Under the pieces are notes generated by a model. The model ran no database searches, was not told the DNA's origin, and saw only the letters and a program-made list of their open reading frames with translations. The translations under genes and the position numbers were made by a program. Shown here one piece after another: positions 47,931-58,110 of a stretch of 64,000 bases of DNA. The stretch is from Psettodes erumei. Lineage: Eukaryota; Chordata; Actinopteri; Pleuronectiformes; Psettodidae. The stretch lies in the NCBI GenBank assembly GCA_016785225.1, contig JAFBJZ010000384.1, forward strand, positions 558,001 through 622,000, written 5' to 3'. Position 1 is the stretch's first letter. Every line of letters begins with the position of its first letter.

Positions 47931-48250
47931 AAAATAAGGTAGTGATGACTTTTTGGCATATTGCTGGATTTCTTCAGTGTCTGTTTTCTATGAACAAGCC
48001 GAAAGTTTTTCAGTGAGTGCAGCAGTCTTTGTTAGAGTGGTAACACAGTCATACATGCCAGTGTTCATTTGAGTTTATTAGATAGAGATATTTCACATTA
48101 TATTATTGACACATTACTAGATTTAGAAAATATGGGCTGTAAAAATTTACAAAGGTTGCTGCACTTGCTGAAAACTTTTTGGCTTGTTCATAGAAAACAG
48201 ACAATGAAGAAATCCAGCAATATGCCAAAAAGTCATCACTACCTTATTTT
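47931..48250. repeat. 320-bp foldback (long inverted repeat)
   Basis: The left arm (47931-48033) and right arm (48148-48250) are reverse complements over about 103 bp around a 114-base AT-rich loop. The outer 60 bp differ at one position; the inner 43 differ at about eight. No target-site duplication is evident next to the arms and no coding capacity is present. It may be a foldback/MITE-type element or a template-switch inverted duplication. A transcript would form a long hairpin. Confidence 0.9.
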
Positions 48251-49136
48251 CCAGTATCCTGCAGCACGAAATGTCAGATTTATATGGTGTGACTGGCACA
48301 TGTCATCATGTGATTGTGCAGCTATTTGACAGTTATTTAAATAATCTGCGACCTACCTGTTCTCCTTCATAGTTACACTCACCTATGTACAGCTGCAGAA
48401 GTGCAAAGTTACAACAGTTTTCAAAGGAAAATATTCGGAACACCCATTCATGCCTTCACAACTAAGGCTTAGACTTTATGCCCTGGTGTACTGACCCTAT
48501 AACTGCCAGGGTTTAGCTGAAATGAGACAATGTTTTTACATCTTTTCTTGAAAAGCATAAAATGTATTTTCTCATTAGTAGCACAGAGAGCTCTACATAT
48601 ATCCCAGATCAAATGTGTATGTTTATAATTTGTGGAAATATTTACACAGCACATATAACCCGCTCAGTGTGATATGGTATTGAATCGTCTGAACTGTGAT
48701 ATTCAGATGTCCAATTGCTATTTCAGCATACAAAGTAAACAAGAAAATAATTTATGGCCTGAAATGTAATGCCTGATGGAGAAAGTTGACTTCGTGAAGT
48801 ATAACAACAGGTGGAACTGTTATTTAGAGTCTAAAACATACTGTTAAATACTACTATATGAATGACCTATATAGTCAGAAGTAAAGTATGCGTTCTGCTC
48901 TTATTTCAGCCGCAATTCCGCCCTGTCACCACTTTCCCTCATTTCCCCCTCTCTGCTCTTACTGGGTCATCTCCATCCTTCCATCAACTCTCATCTTTCA
49001 GTCAAACCATCTCCCCAAAATCAACTCAAAATAACTCTTCACCTCCAAATTCCTCCCAGAGACATCCGTTACCTCTCGAGCGCCCCTCAAAGAGAAAACC
49101 CCATTCATATTTGATTCATGTCTGAGCAGAAATGGC
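48251..49136. other. Spacer
   Basis: No gene is seen. A pyrimidine-rich strand segment lies at 48890-49080 and produces a Ser/Pro-rich frame by composition only. Confidence 0.55.
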
Positions 49137-49335
49137 AGTAATGTCTCCTGTAATCGTGACGAGTGTAATCAGGCGGGCTTTTGATGGGCTAACGGCTGGA
49201 CGCACACCCCGCTATAGTGTGTCAAGAGTGATATTCTATTTGGCAGCTGTGTCACATTTTGCTAAAAAGCTTTTCTTTGATTTGCAGAGGAAAAAGCTCC
49301 ATTGATTCCACTGACATTTAGATCAATTTTCTTTT
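49137..49335 (+). promoter_or_regulatory. Duplicated element, copy A
   Basis: It aligns collinearly with copy B about 921-925 bases downstream. Shared blocks include TAATCGTGAC (49151-49160), TTTGATGGGCTAAC (49180-49193), a 25-base block at 49231-49255 matching at 22 positions, GATTTGC near 49279 and TGACATTTA (49312-49320). Blocks are separated by small length changes, as in an old duplication under constraint. No frame is shared. An enhancer role is inferred. Confidence 0.6.
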
Positions 49336-50058
49336 TAGCTGCTTTTCTGTCTGACAAACAGAAAAAGTTTCCTTTCCTAAAAAAGGGCTTTGTATAATCC
49401 TTCTAATTTATTATTTTTATGTTTTGCAAACTGAAGCAATACATAAAAACAATAAAATCTATCCAGATAAATATATTTATCTGGATAGATCTATGAAGGA
49501 GAAGGATTATTTAGATATTCTCATGCATGTTTACACTAAATAAACATAGACACGCATACATTAAAACATTATTTCCAGATTTAATTTTGAGATAATAGTA
49601 CATTTTGAAGAATGTTTTTCAACCTTTTAGCTACTATTTACTTTACACTGAAAATAATGTGGAAAAACACTGCACCCTTCAATACCTGTAACCACAGTAC
49701 CTAATTGAAATGAGAGAATCAGTGATTAACAAAGAGAAGCTTAAATGAATGGGATTGAAAGATAGCTGAAAATCATCAAAAATACCAAAAGAGGAAATTT
49801 CAGGCTACATAGACAGCCTTGCTGTCTTTTTTGTTTAGATATTTGTCACCATAGCCCAAACTAAGTCTAATCATTTTACTGTCATTAACTTATTCTCATT
49901 TTGACTAGCTGTGTTAGCTGGAGCCGTACCTATTTCTGGTCTTAAAAATTGCAAACTGCAACTGTATATTATTAAAAGGAGGCATTCCTACAGGTGAAAA
50001 AGGACTGTGATGGGTGGGGCGGTAAAAGGGAAGAAAAAATGTTGGCGCTGAAACGGCT
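49336..50058. other. Spacer between the duplicated elements
   Basis: AT-rich and unique, without a gene. It contains the 34-bp palindrome at 49457-49490. I see no similarity to the flanks of copy A beyond the 200-bp unit. Confidence 0.55.
49457..49490. repeat. 34-bp perfect palindrome
   Basis: Two 17-base arms meet without a spacer, from ATCTATCCAGATAAATA to its exact reverse complement. It is not a simple repeat. It could extrude as a cruciform. Confidence 0.95.
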
Positions 50059-50265
50059 TTAATGTGTCGTATAATCGCGACAAGTGTGAGACCAAGCGGG
50101 GTTTGATGGGGCTAACTGTTGAAGTGCTCTGCACTCACGTGTCAGATGGGATATTACATTTGGCAGCCGTGTCACTTTTTTTTTCATAAAAGCTTTCCTC
50201 TGATTTGCTGACAAAAAGGTACACTTGAAACCCTGATGACATTTACATCCATTTCCTTTTTCCCC
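50059..50265 (+). promoter_or_regulatory. Duplicated element, copy B
   Basis: Counterpart of copy A: TAATCGCGAC (50072-50081), TTTGATGGGGCTAAC (50102-50116), the 25-base block at 50151-50175, AAAAGCTTTC near 50188, GATTTGC near 50202 and TGACATTTA (50237-50245). It keeps a CpG pair (TCGCGA) where copy A has TCGTGA, which looks like CpG decay in A. Confidence 0.6.
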
Positions 50266-50887
50266 TCCTCTGCCAGGGAGGGGAGCCTTCACAGCCAAGG
50301 AAATCCTCAGACACAACCTGCATTGATCTGAAATGGGGATCTGTGGTAAATCAATGAGCATTCCTCCATTGGCTTTCCTCCTTCCTGTACAGGCATCATC
50401 TTCCTCCGTCTCCTGTAGCTTTGAGCCAATCCTTTCCAGCAAAATGGCTTCTCAAAGCAATGCCCTGAGACAAGCTTATTCTCTACAGATTGTTTCTCCA
50501 TGGGGGCCTTGGCACCATATCCTGCATACATATGTGCATGCACATGACCGTTTATGTACATGTGTGAGTTTTTGGTTGCAAGCTGTTTGCAGTGTGTCAG
50601 GGGCCCAAGATCCCCCCTTAATCAGGCCTGACACCAGACCAGAGGCCCCATATGCCCCACACTACCCCTCACTAATTTCAGCCTCGCTAGCAACCTCGCT
50701 CTTCTATCCTTACACCGGACTGACAGGGGCCAGACTGTGGCTCCAATCAATCCACGTTGATGGCAAATAGCTTCCAGAGCTGTGCCAGGCCTATTATTTC
50801 CCACCCAGAACCCGCACAGGCTCAGGTGAAATTGGCCCAGCTGAAAAAGAAGGACGGGGGTCATCCTGGGGCTGACACATTTTACAG

Positions 50888-50888
<1 letters not shown>
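50266..50888. other. GC-richer non-coding sequence
   Basis: Unique sequence. Several overlapping frames on both strands (up to 145 residues) have no recognised domain. It could extend the regulatory block that begins at 50059. Confidence 0.45.

Positions 50889-50925
<37 letters not shown>
50889..50925. repeat. (CA)n microsatellite
   Basis: About 18 uninterrupted CA units. Confidence 0.97.
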
Positions 50926-50927
<2 letters not shown>

Positions 50928-53000
50928 ACATCATAGTAATCATCCTAACATTCACTGAGATTCTGACAGCATAAGTGCAGTTGTAAGCATACACGTTAAT
51001 GTTATCATATGTATTTAAATTTACACACACACATGCAGGAGGAGGAAGTGAGGGTTCTGGTCTAAACAAACTCAGGATGCCAGGGAGTGTGTGTCTTAAA
51101 ATGCACTTCCATAAGGGATCAAGTGACTTCTGATGAGCGCTAGTTAAAGTCTTGGTTATCCTCCTCAAATGCACCCACCTTGCCAGGCTAATCACGCAGG
51201 ACAGGAGTCTCTAACGGAAATATTACGTCAGTTTTGTGCGATTAATATCAGTGAAAAAAAGTAAATTGACTTAGAAATGTGGTAATTTTTTCTGTCTATC
51301 AATATGAATTAAACGTTGCTTGGATGTCATATGAGCTGACTATAAAATCGCCATAACTCATCATCAGACGCACAACGGACTCTCTGTTGAAATGTTAAGT
51401 TCGGAGTCTTCTCTTTTTGAAAAACACAACCTACAGACAGCTGTGATTAACTACAAAGAGTTTGCTTTCCCATCTCTGAAGTGTCAAGGTTTCCGACTTT
51501 TTCACAGCACTGCCAAAAACATACAGTCCTCACTGTAAGTCTGCAAGCAACACCCAAATTGACCTAGTCATTTTTCCCTAAATCATCATTTCCCCATCTG
51601 CTCCCTCATCAGAAAAGAATGGTATGCCTACAGAAGGAGTAAATGAACTTGTTTTTAAGCTGCATGTGAGCCTCTAAATCATCTCTTTGACAAAACACCT
51701 GTAATGATTTCCTCCCCAAGCAGACCCACAATGGCATACTGGGGTCGTTCCTCTCACAAACCATTTTGCTGTCCTTCCTTCACTCTTTGCTTCCTTGTGC
51801 TTGTTGAGGAAGATGATGATGAAGAATTATGTTTTGTTTGTTTTAGTCAGAGGGGAGAACATATTTCACAGTGTGAAGGTCATAGTGCAAGTCGAATTCT
51901 ATGTGACGAAGGGAAGAAATATGTGTCTTTAGAGCTCTCTAAGTGATTCCCTCACTGTCCTGGCCTCAGGGGCAAGGCTAGACTTGTTTCAACACACCCA
52001 AACAGGATGAGTCTCAAGGCCCATACATGCAAGGAAAGCGATTTGTAAGATGTTGTTATGGGGCAACATGTGATCACAAACAGGACGAGGGAACTGCTAT
52101 GTCTCTTAAAGTTTCTCACTCACAGTCATCTACAGTCACCTGCTCCAGTCTGATCCTGCTGCTCGGATATGAGCACCACATCTAGACTGTAGGTCACGTC
52201 TACACGTGTCAGTTGCCGAGTACAGGATGCTCTTTACCAGTCAGAATCTGCTTCTGAATAGCTTTCTTTCTTTTTATGCCGAGTATAAAGAGTTCATTTC
52301 AGGGACGTGACCTTTGGGTGATAAACCAGCACTATCACCATGCTGAGAAAAAAACAAGATATTTGGGGCTTTCCTGCTGAAGGAGTCAGAGAAACACAAA
52401 AAAATACTTCTAGTTGGCTGAACTCGAGAAAAGAAAAACCCAACAAATACCCAGGGACATGATAAAGGGCGAATAAATGACTGTAGTGTATGTACATGCA
52501 GAATCTCTTGTGCTCATCTTGGCTCCTCTCCAGTGTAACTCAGCTGAGTTCTCGGATAAGGAGGAGATAATTACTCCAGTGATCACTGCATGAGAGAGAT
52601 TTAGTGTTGCTAAGTACCAACAAATGTCAAAAACACCCTTGATCATTACAGACCATCAACTGTTCCAGCATTGTGGTCAGCTCATTAAGGGATTTCACAC
52701 ATGTGATTATACAGTATATGTACTACAAGTGTTTTGGGACCATGCAAGAGAAAGTTTTCTCTCATGAGAGCAAAAGAGCACAACCACTTTCTCTCAGCTG
52801 AGAGTATGAAAGCTGAGAAAAGCTCGCAGTCACTCTCTCTGTGTTGCTCTCCTTCCCTGGATCTCTTTTCCTTCCGTCTCTGCTCTCTGTCTCCTTCACC
52901 TCATCACCTCCCAGTGTCTCACCACTGTGAGGGAGGCAGACCATGAAGATGCATCACAGCCTGATTTGTTTAAAGCACCAAGCTCACATGAGACGTTTGT
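50926..53000. other. Non-coding sequence
   Basis: No gene is seen. A small (GAT/GAA) acidic-codon patch at 51805-51830 is low complexity. Confidence 0.55.
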
Positions 53001-53037
53001 ATGTGTGTGTGTGTGTGTGTGTGTTCGTGTGTGTGTG
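53001..53037. repeat. (GT)n microsatellite
   Basis: A GT array with one TTCG interruption. Confidence 0.96.
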
Positions 53038-53799
53038 TTTGTGTGTTTATATGCATGTGTGAGATGATAAATCAGTCAAAGAGGAAAGGAGAAAAGAGAT
53101 AAGGCTACATATACAGTACATAATAGCACGGCATATTTGACATGGGGTCTGGGTGAAGAGGTGGGTAGACTAGATGAGATCCATGGTGAACATATTGCAC
53201 ACATGCACAAACACGTATACACACACAGACTTATCCCCAGAGTGTGCCCCTCCTTGTCAGCCAAGTGGTGCTACGCTTTGATCTTGACACTATGGGTCAA
53301 CCCAAGCCCCCATCTCTCTCTTTTCTTTTCTCTCAGTCTTGGTCTCTCTCTCTCTCTTCCTCTCTCTGGCTCTGTCTCCCTCCCTCCCTCCAGCCGTCTG
53401 CATGGCTGGCCCGACAGCCTTGGGGTGTTTAGGTTCTGGAAAGATCCCAATTTCCTCTTCTAATCATGACATCATCCTGCCTCAATAGGTTAAAGATGTG
53501 GCCAGCATATTCCCTGCTTCCTCGTTCTGCAGCTTCCCATCAAATTACACACATTACATGGTGCCGGCCGTGCCAGCAGACTCTATTAGTTTACTAAAAC
53601 ACAACAGGGATGCAAGTAAATGCCATTTGGTTGATGGTTAAAATCATGTGTAACTGGCCACAGTATGCAAGTATTTGTGCTTTTTTTTTAGTTGTGACAG
53701 AGTACATAAGTTTAGCTCATATCCAGGTCATGAGGTAATCCAATAGTGCTGTTCATCAGTAGTTTGGAGATTGTGTCCCAGCCTCAGACTTGATTAAAG
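53038..53799. other. Spacer with CT-rich tract
   Basis: A CT-rich low-complexity tract at 53311-53395, ending in CCCTCCCTCCCTCC, gives Ser/Leu-rich frames. No gene is seen. Confidence 0.55.
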
Positions 53800-54115
53800 G
53801 CTAAGGCTGATTAGAGGTGAAGAGTAGCCGTGACCCGCCTGGCTTGTCAATAGCTGTTAACTTCACCTCCACCAGCTCGACCAATCACACTGAGAGTGGC
53901 TCAGCTGGCCTGCTCTCTGCGGAACTGTGGTTCTTCTCTTTTCTTCGCTTCTCTTCTCCTCTGTTTTGCTTCACCTCTTTGCCACAACACATTGCCGCGT
54001 TAAGTGGGAAATGAGAGAAGCCCAGATTACAATCAAACTCTTCATTTTCTGCCAGGCCGACATCTGTGCTCAGCCATCAAGCACATATAATGATGCAATG
54101 TTACTGGAACAATTC
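53800..54115. promoter_or_regulatory. Possible conserved noncoding element
   Basis: Unique, GC-richer sequence with CTGATTAGAGG (53808-53818), GTCAATAGCTGTTAAC near 53846 and CGACCAATCACAC near 53878. GTCAATAGCTG also occurs in the 38.1-kb element (GTCAATAGCTGG near 38137). Function is inferred. Confidence 0.28.
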
Positions 54116-56099
54116 AGGCCAATGTCAGCATTGCTATCACAATGGCAGTTCTTGTAATAGCAGTTGTTGAAATTGATTAAAGGCTTTTGTCTATTTGTAT
54201 GCAAAATCCATTTTTATTGTAGATATCATTATAAAGGATAGGAAAGTTTAAATAGTACTGTTTTTGCAGTACCGAATGATAAGCGGTATCGATTTTGTAA
54301 ATTGCAGTATATAAGGGTTCCATGTGTTACTTTAATATTTAGGCTACATGCATGCTGTAAAATATTTACATGCATGTTTGTAACTTATCGGATTTTCAAT
54401 TTGTAATGGTTTCACAGCATATGCATATGCTCTTAATGTTTATATTGTGGAGGCAGCAATACAAGATCCATACATTTGACCAGGTGGCTTGTGTTATGAA
54501 TAATTTTATCACTGCATAGAATATGTTGTTGGGGAAAGTTAGGTGAATGCTCTTCCTTATCCAAACAAAACACAGGACATTTAAAGGGTAAATCTGAATG
54601 ATGCTGAACAAAAGAATGCTGCTGCATTGTTCTGTTTGTATTCCAACCTACATCCATACATCTTGATGGGGCACACTCCAAAATCAGAATAGTGCTAGTT
54701 TGAGTTAGTTGCTAGGTGTGGTTGTCAACATTCCACATGTACATGAAATACCAACAACACTGTGACTAATACAGACTGATGAAGGTATTTTTTATTTGAC
54801 GTCATCCTTATCATAGCACGTCTACCCCAGCTACTGTTTCATTATCTGTTGACAGAGCTTTAGCATCCTACCTCATATGCAACCTGCACTCTTACCTGGT
54901 TCCCTCATCCTTGGCAGTTTCTCTCGCTTCATAACGTATTTTGCTTGTACCCACAAACAGCCAGTGGAATGGCTCCATAACTGCAGGCAGTTAATCCGCC
55001 TCCACCTGTTACTCAATCAGCTAATGAAAAGGTCTCATGAGCTCAACTTATAGAAAGGTTAATTCCACACCCTTTTTCCAGAAACTTGAGCCCTGAATTT
55101 TAAGTCCATCGAGAGGGTGGGGATGGTAATATATGAGGCAGTTGATAAATTATAGATATCTGAAAATACACGCATGCTGGTCAAGGTATTTTCCATTGGA
55201 AATGATTTCAGTATCCTTAAATTGAATTTGATGACATGCATGTATCTTTTCAGCAGTGCTTTATATGAGGTCTTAATGTGCATAATAACTAAACTAGACT
55301 TTAATAGATAAGTTATTTTTGGCTTATTGACTTTACAATTACTGTTTATATTCACTTGACATATTTCAATATTTCAGTTTCACAACTTGACACTCTTTAA
55401 TTACTCTGTAGCAATAAAGACTTTATGGCTCTTAATTACAGGCAATTTGCAAACCATCTTGGAATTATTTTCAGACCATTATCCACAATTTAAATGTAAT
55501 TAGGTTGACTTCATTGGTAACGACATGTGATACATTCTTCACAGTCACCATCATTTTAACTTAACACCTCTTACATGCATATACAACAAACAACAATCAG
55601 TCAACCGCAGGAAAAGTAGAGAGGAAGCTCAGGCTCGTGACAGTTTTGAAGATGCCTCGAGAAAGCCTATCCGTGGAAAGTTAGTACTTCAACATTTGGT
55701 AGGCCGGCTAGCACGCAGCCAAAGTGTGTTTTACATTAGGGAATAAGAGAGTGATACTGTGCTTGAACTTGGCATGTAGTAACCTTTATAGTGGCATGAG
55801 AGGCGGTTGAAGTCAAACTCACACAGCCGTTTTTCATTCTTTCAACTTTTTCATCTTTCACTTGAGCTTGCTCTCTAGAGATTACGCCTTTCTCACAATA
55901 GTGATAAAAAAACTGTTGTTGTTGATGCCTCTGCAGCACCTCTGGGATCTACTTGAACAAAAATGCAGTAACTTCAATAAGTTCACTTGATATTTGTGAA
56001 AGAGACATTATACCGTCAGTAATTCCACTCCAACAAACAACATACCTTGAGCTTAATACCCACTTAACGTGTACTCACGCACTTACGAGCATATCTCCT
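54116..56099. other. AT-rich spacer
   Basis: No gene is seen. A perfect TGACGTCA (CRE) lies at 54798-54805. The rest is unique. Confidence 0.55.
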
Positions 56100-56290
56100 C
56101 TTTTATTTGCAAAATGAGAAAGGTGGGAGAGGTGGGGAATTGGATTCCTCCGAGCCTGCTGTTCCTTGTCAGTGCGGCTGTAGACAGCTGGGCGCCCACT
56201 ACAGTTAAGATCAGAGGCCTTGATAACCTGGGCCCTGATTTATGGAGAGCAAACGGCCTCTGCAATCACCTAATGAGGTAGAGAACGCAG
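56100..56290. promoter_or_regulatory. Possible conserved noncoding element
   Basis: Unique sequence with balanced composition, for example GCTGGGCGCCCACTACAG near 56187 (holding the palindrome GGGCGCCC) and GATAACCTGGGCCCTGATTT near 56222. No coding sign. Function is inferred. Confidence 0.27.
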
Positions 56291-56382
56291 AGTGTTTACA
56301 TGTTTATTAGATAGCCAAAACCAGCTGGGGACAGTGTTTTCCTCCACCTCTTTCTCCCTCTCTCACTTAATGTTCAGTGTTC

Positions 56383-56417
56383 TTTCTCTCTCTCTATTTA
56401 TCTATCTATCTAACCTT

Positions 56418-56461
<44 letters not shown>

Positions 56462-56540
56462 ACCTTTCTATCTATCTATCTATCTAACCTTTCTATCTAT
56501 CCGTCCGTCCGTCCGTCCGTCTGTCTGTCTGTCTATCTAG
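56383..56540. repeat. Compound tetranucleotide array
   Basis: (TCTA)n is broken three times by TAACCTT, giving a higher-order unit, and then changes to (CCGT)n (about 56500-56520) and (CTGT)n before returning to TCTA. The series CCGT to CTGT differs by a single C-to-T, as CpG decay would give. Confidence 0.97.
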
Positions 56541-57879
56541 AGAAAGAAGAAAGTCAACTGATTCCTAAATTCAGGGAAAACAAACACCCCTTTTAATGTC
56601 ATTGCCAGTAAATGGTTGCCAGTTAATTGTGATACACCCATGAGCGTGCAACAATGAATATTTGCTTTCTTCCTAATCAGTCTGGCACAGGTAGTTTATG
56701 ATCCCCAGCAGACCCCATTGTCTGCCTCTGCAACCAAACTGCGCCACATACTTTGCTGTTCTCATTACAGGAGGTCACGGAAAGTGTCCTCAGTAGGGGC
56801 TCGTCTACCTCGGGGCTTTTTCTCTCAGCTGGAGGAGGCTGGAACCTACATGGCACTGCAGCTTCTTGGCTTCACTGCCCTGAAACTTTCAACATTTAAC
56901 AGTTTTACATCCACCAGCATAAACAAAAAGCTAACATCCTCATCAGTCTACGAGACTGAATTTGGTGTATTTGCGTATGTGTGCACACTTGGCATGTATC
57001 CTTATATAGACATTTTCAGTTTCAGTTTCATGCTCACTGGAAATTAGATTTTATAATCCCTGCTCCTGGCTAGTCTCTTAAAACTAAAAGAAGGAATAAG
57101 GACTAGTGAAGGCAAAGGTGGAAAGGTTAAAGGTACTTGTATAATGCACATGCATTATGTGTGTGTGCACACACATGACCTCTCTTTCTAGGTTACAGTG
57201 ATAAATGATAAAATAACACACACACAAAATAACACATCAGCATCTCTGGAATCTCTAAGCACCTGGGAAAAACTGTTTGCTGTCCAAAAAAAGTTAATGC
57301 ACAACAGACTGCTTTCTTGCTCTCACCCTCTTTTTCTCCATTTCGCCTTGTAAAACCTTCACTAATCAAATCCGCTTTCCATCAGGGTTTTGTAATTGTT
57401 GTTTTTGCGAGAGCAACAGTGGTTCTAAGACTTTCAAAGCTTGTCTCTCAACTGGACAAGATTTCTGCTGCTGCTTGGTTCTTGTTAGCCACTGCTGTGT
57501 AAAAGGGGTGACCAGATTCAGAATCAGAATAGAGTTCAGGTCTTCTGACTATTCTTGAAGAGTAGTTGACTGTCAAAGGTCCTCTGACATTTCACTTAGG
57601 CTTTTGTCAAGCAGAAACTTGTCGGTTTCCTCTCATAATTCATCAAGTTACATGGATGAAGCCTTCTGCTGGGGCATAATCAAAAGCTAGATCTACTACT
57701 CCAGCTTACTGTAGAAAATCCACTGTATTGTTCCAATCCAGTATTCTCCTAATGTTGCTGTGAGAATGATCCCTAACCTTTTTGGTTTCTCTGGATATGC
57801 CCTGTAACTATAGTACATGAACCAACTATGCCTGAGGAGCATGGCCATCAAATTCTGTCGGCTTCTGTCTTTGCTCTCT
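56541..57879. other. Non-coding sequence
   Basis: No gene is supported. A CAG acceptor-like site at 56768 lacks a donor in range. Two adjoining palindromes lie at 57141-57177. Confidence 0.5.
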
Positions 57880-58110
57880 TCCTTTGCCCTTAGATGCCGA
57901 CGGGCCGGCGCTCCTAACCAGCCCCGACCCCAACAAATCACTCATTTTTTATACAATTACCTCCCGCTCCCTTCCTGCGCATGGCTGGGTGCAAGTGTCG
58001 CCCGTCTGCCTGCCATTGTGTGCTAATTTTAGGACCATTATTTGCTGTAACAAATGTGCAATGGGCAGAGTCACTTTCACATTAATAGTTTGCACCCAGA
58101 GGGGAAGTCT
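57880..58110. promoter_or_regulatory. Strong candidate conserved noncoding element
   Basis: Unique with CpGs (GCCGACGGGCCGGCGCTCC from 57896), then AT-rich AATCACTCATTTTTTATAC, CAATTACCTCCCGCTCCC (57954-57971), GTGCTAATTTTAGG (58019-58032) and CACATTAATAG (58078-58088). Abrupt GC/AT alternation with homeodomain cores and no frame is typical of deeply conserved vertebrate elements. Not tested. Confidence 0.4.
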
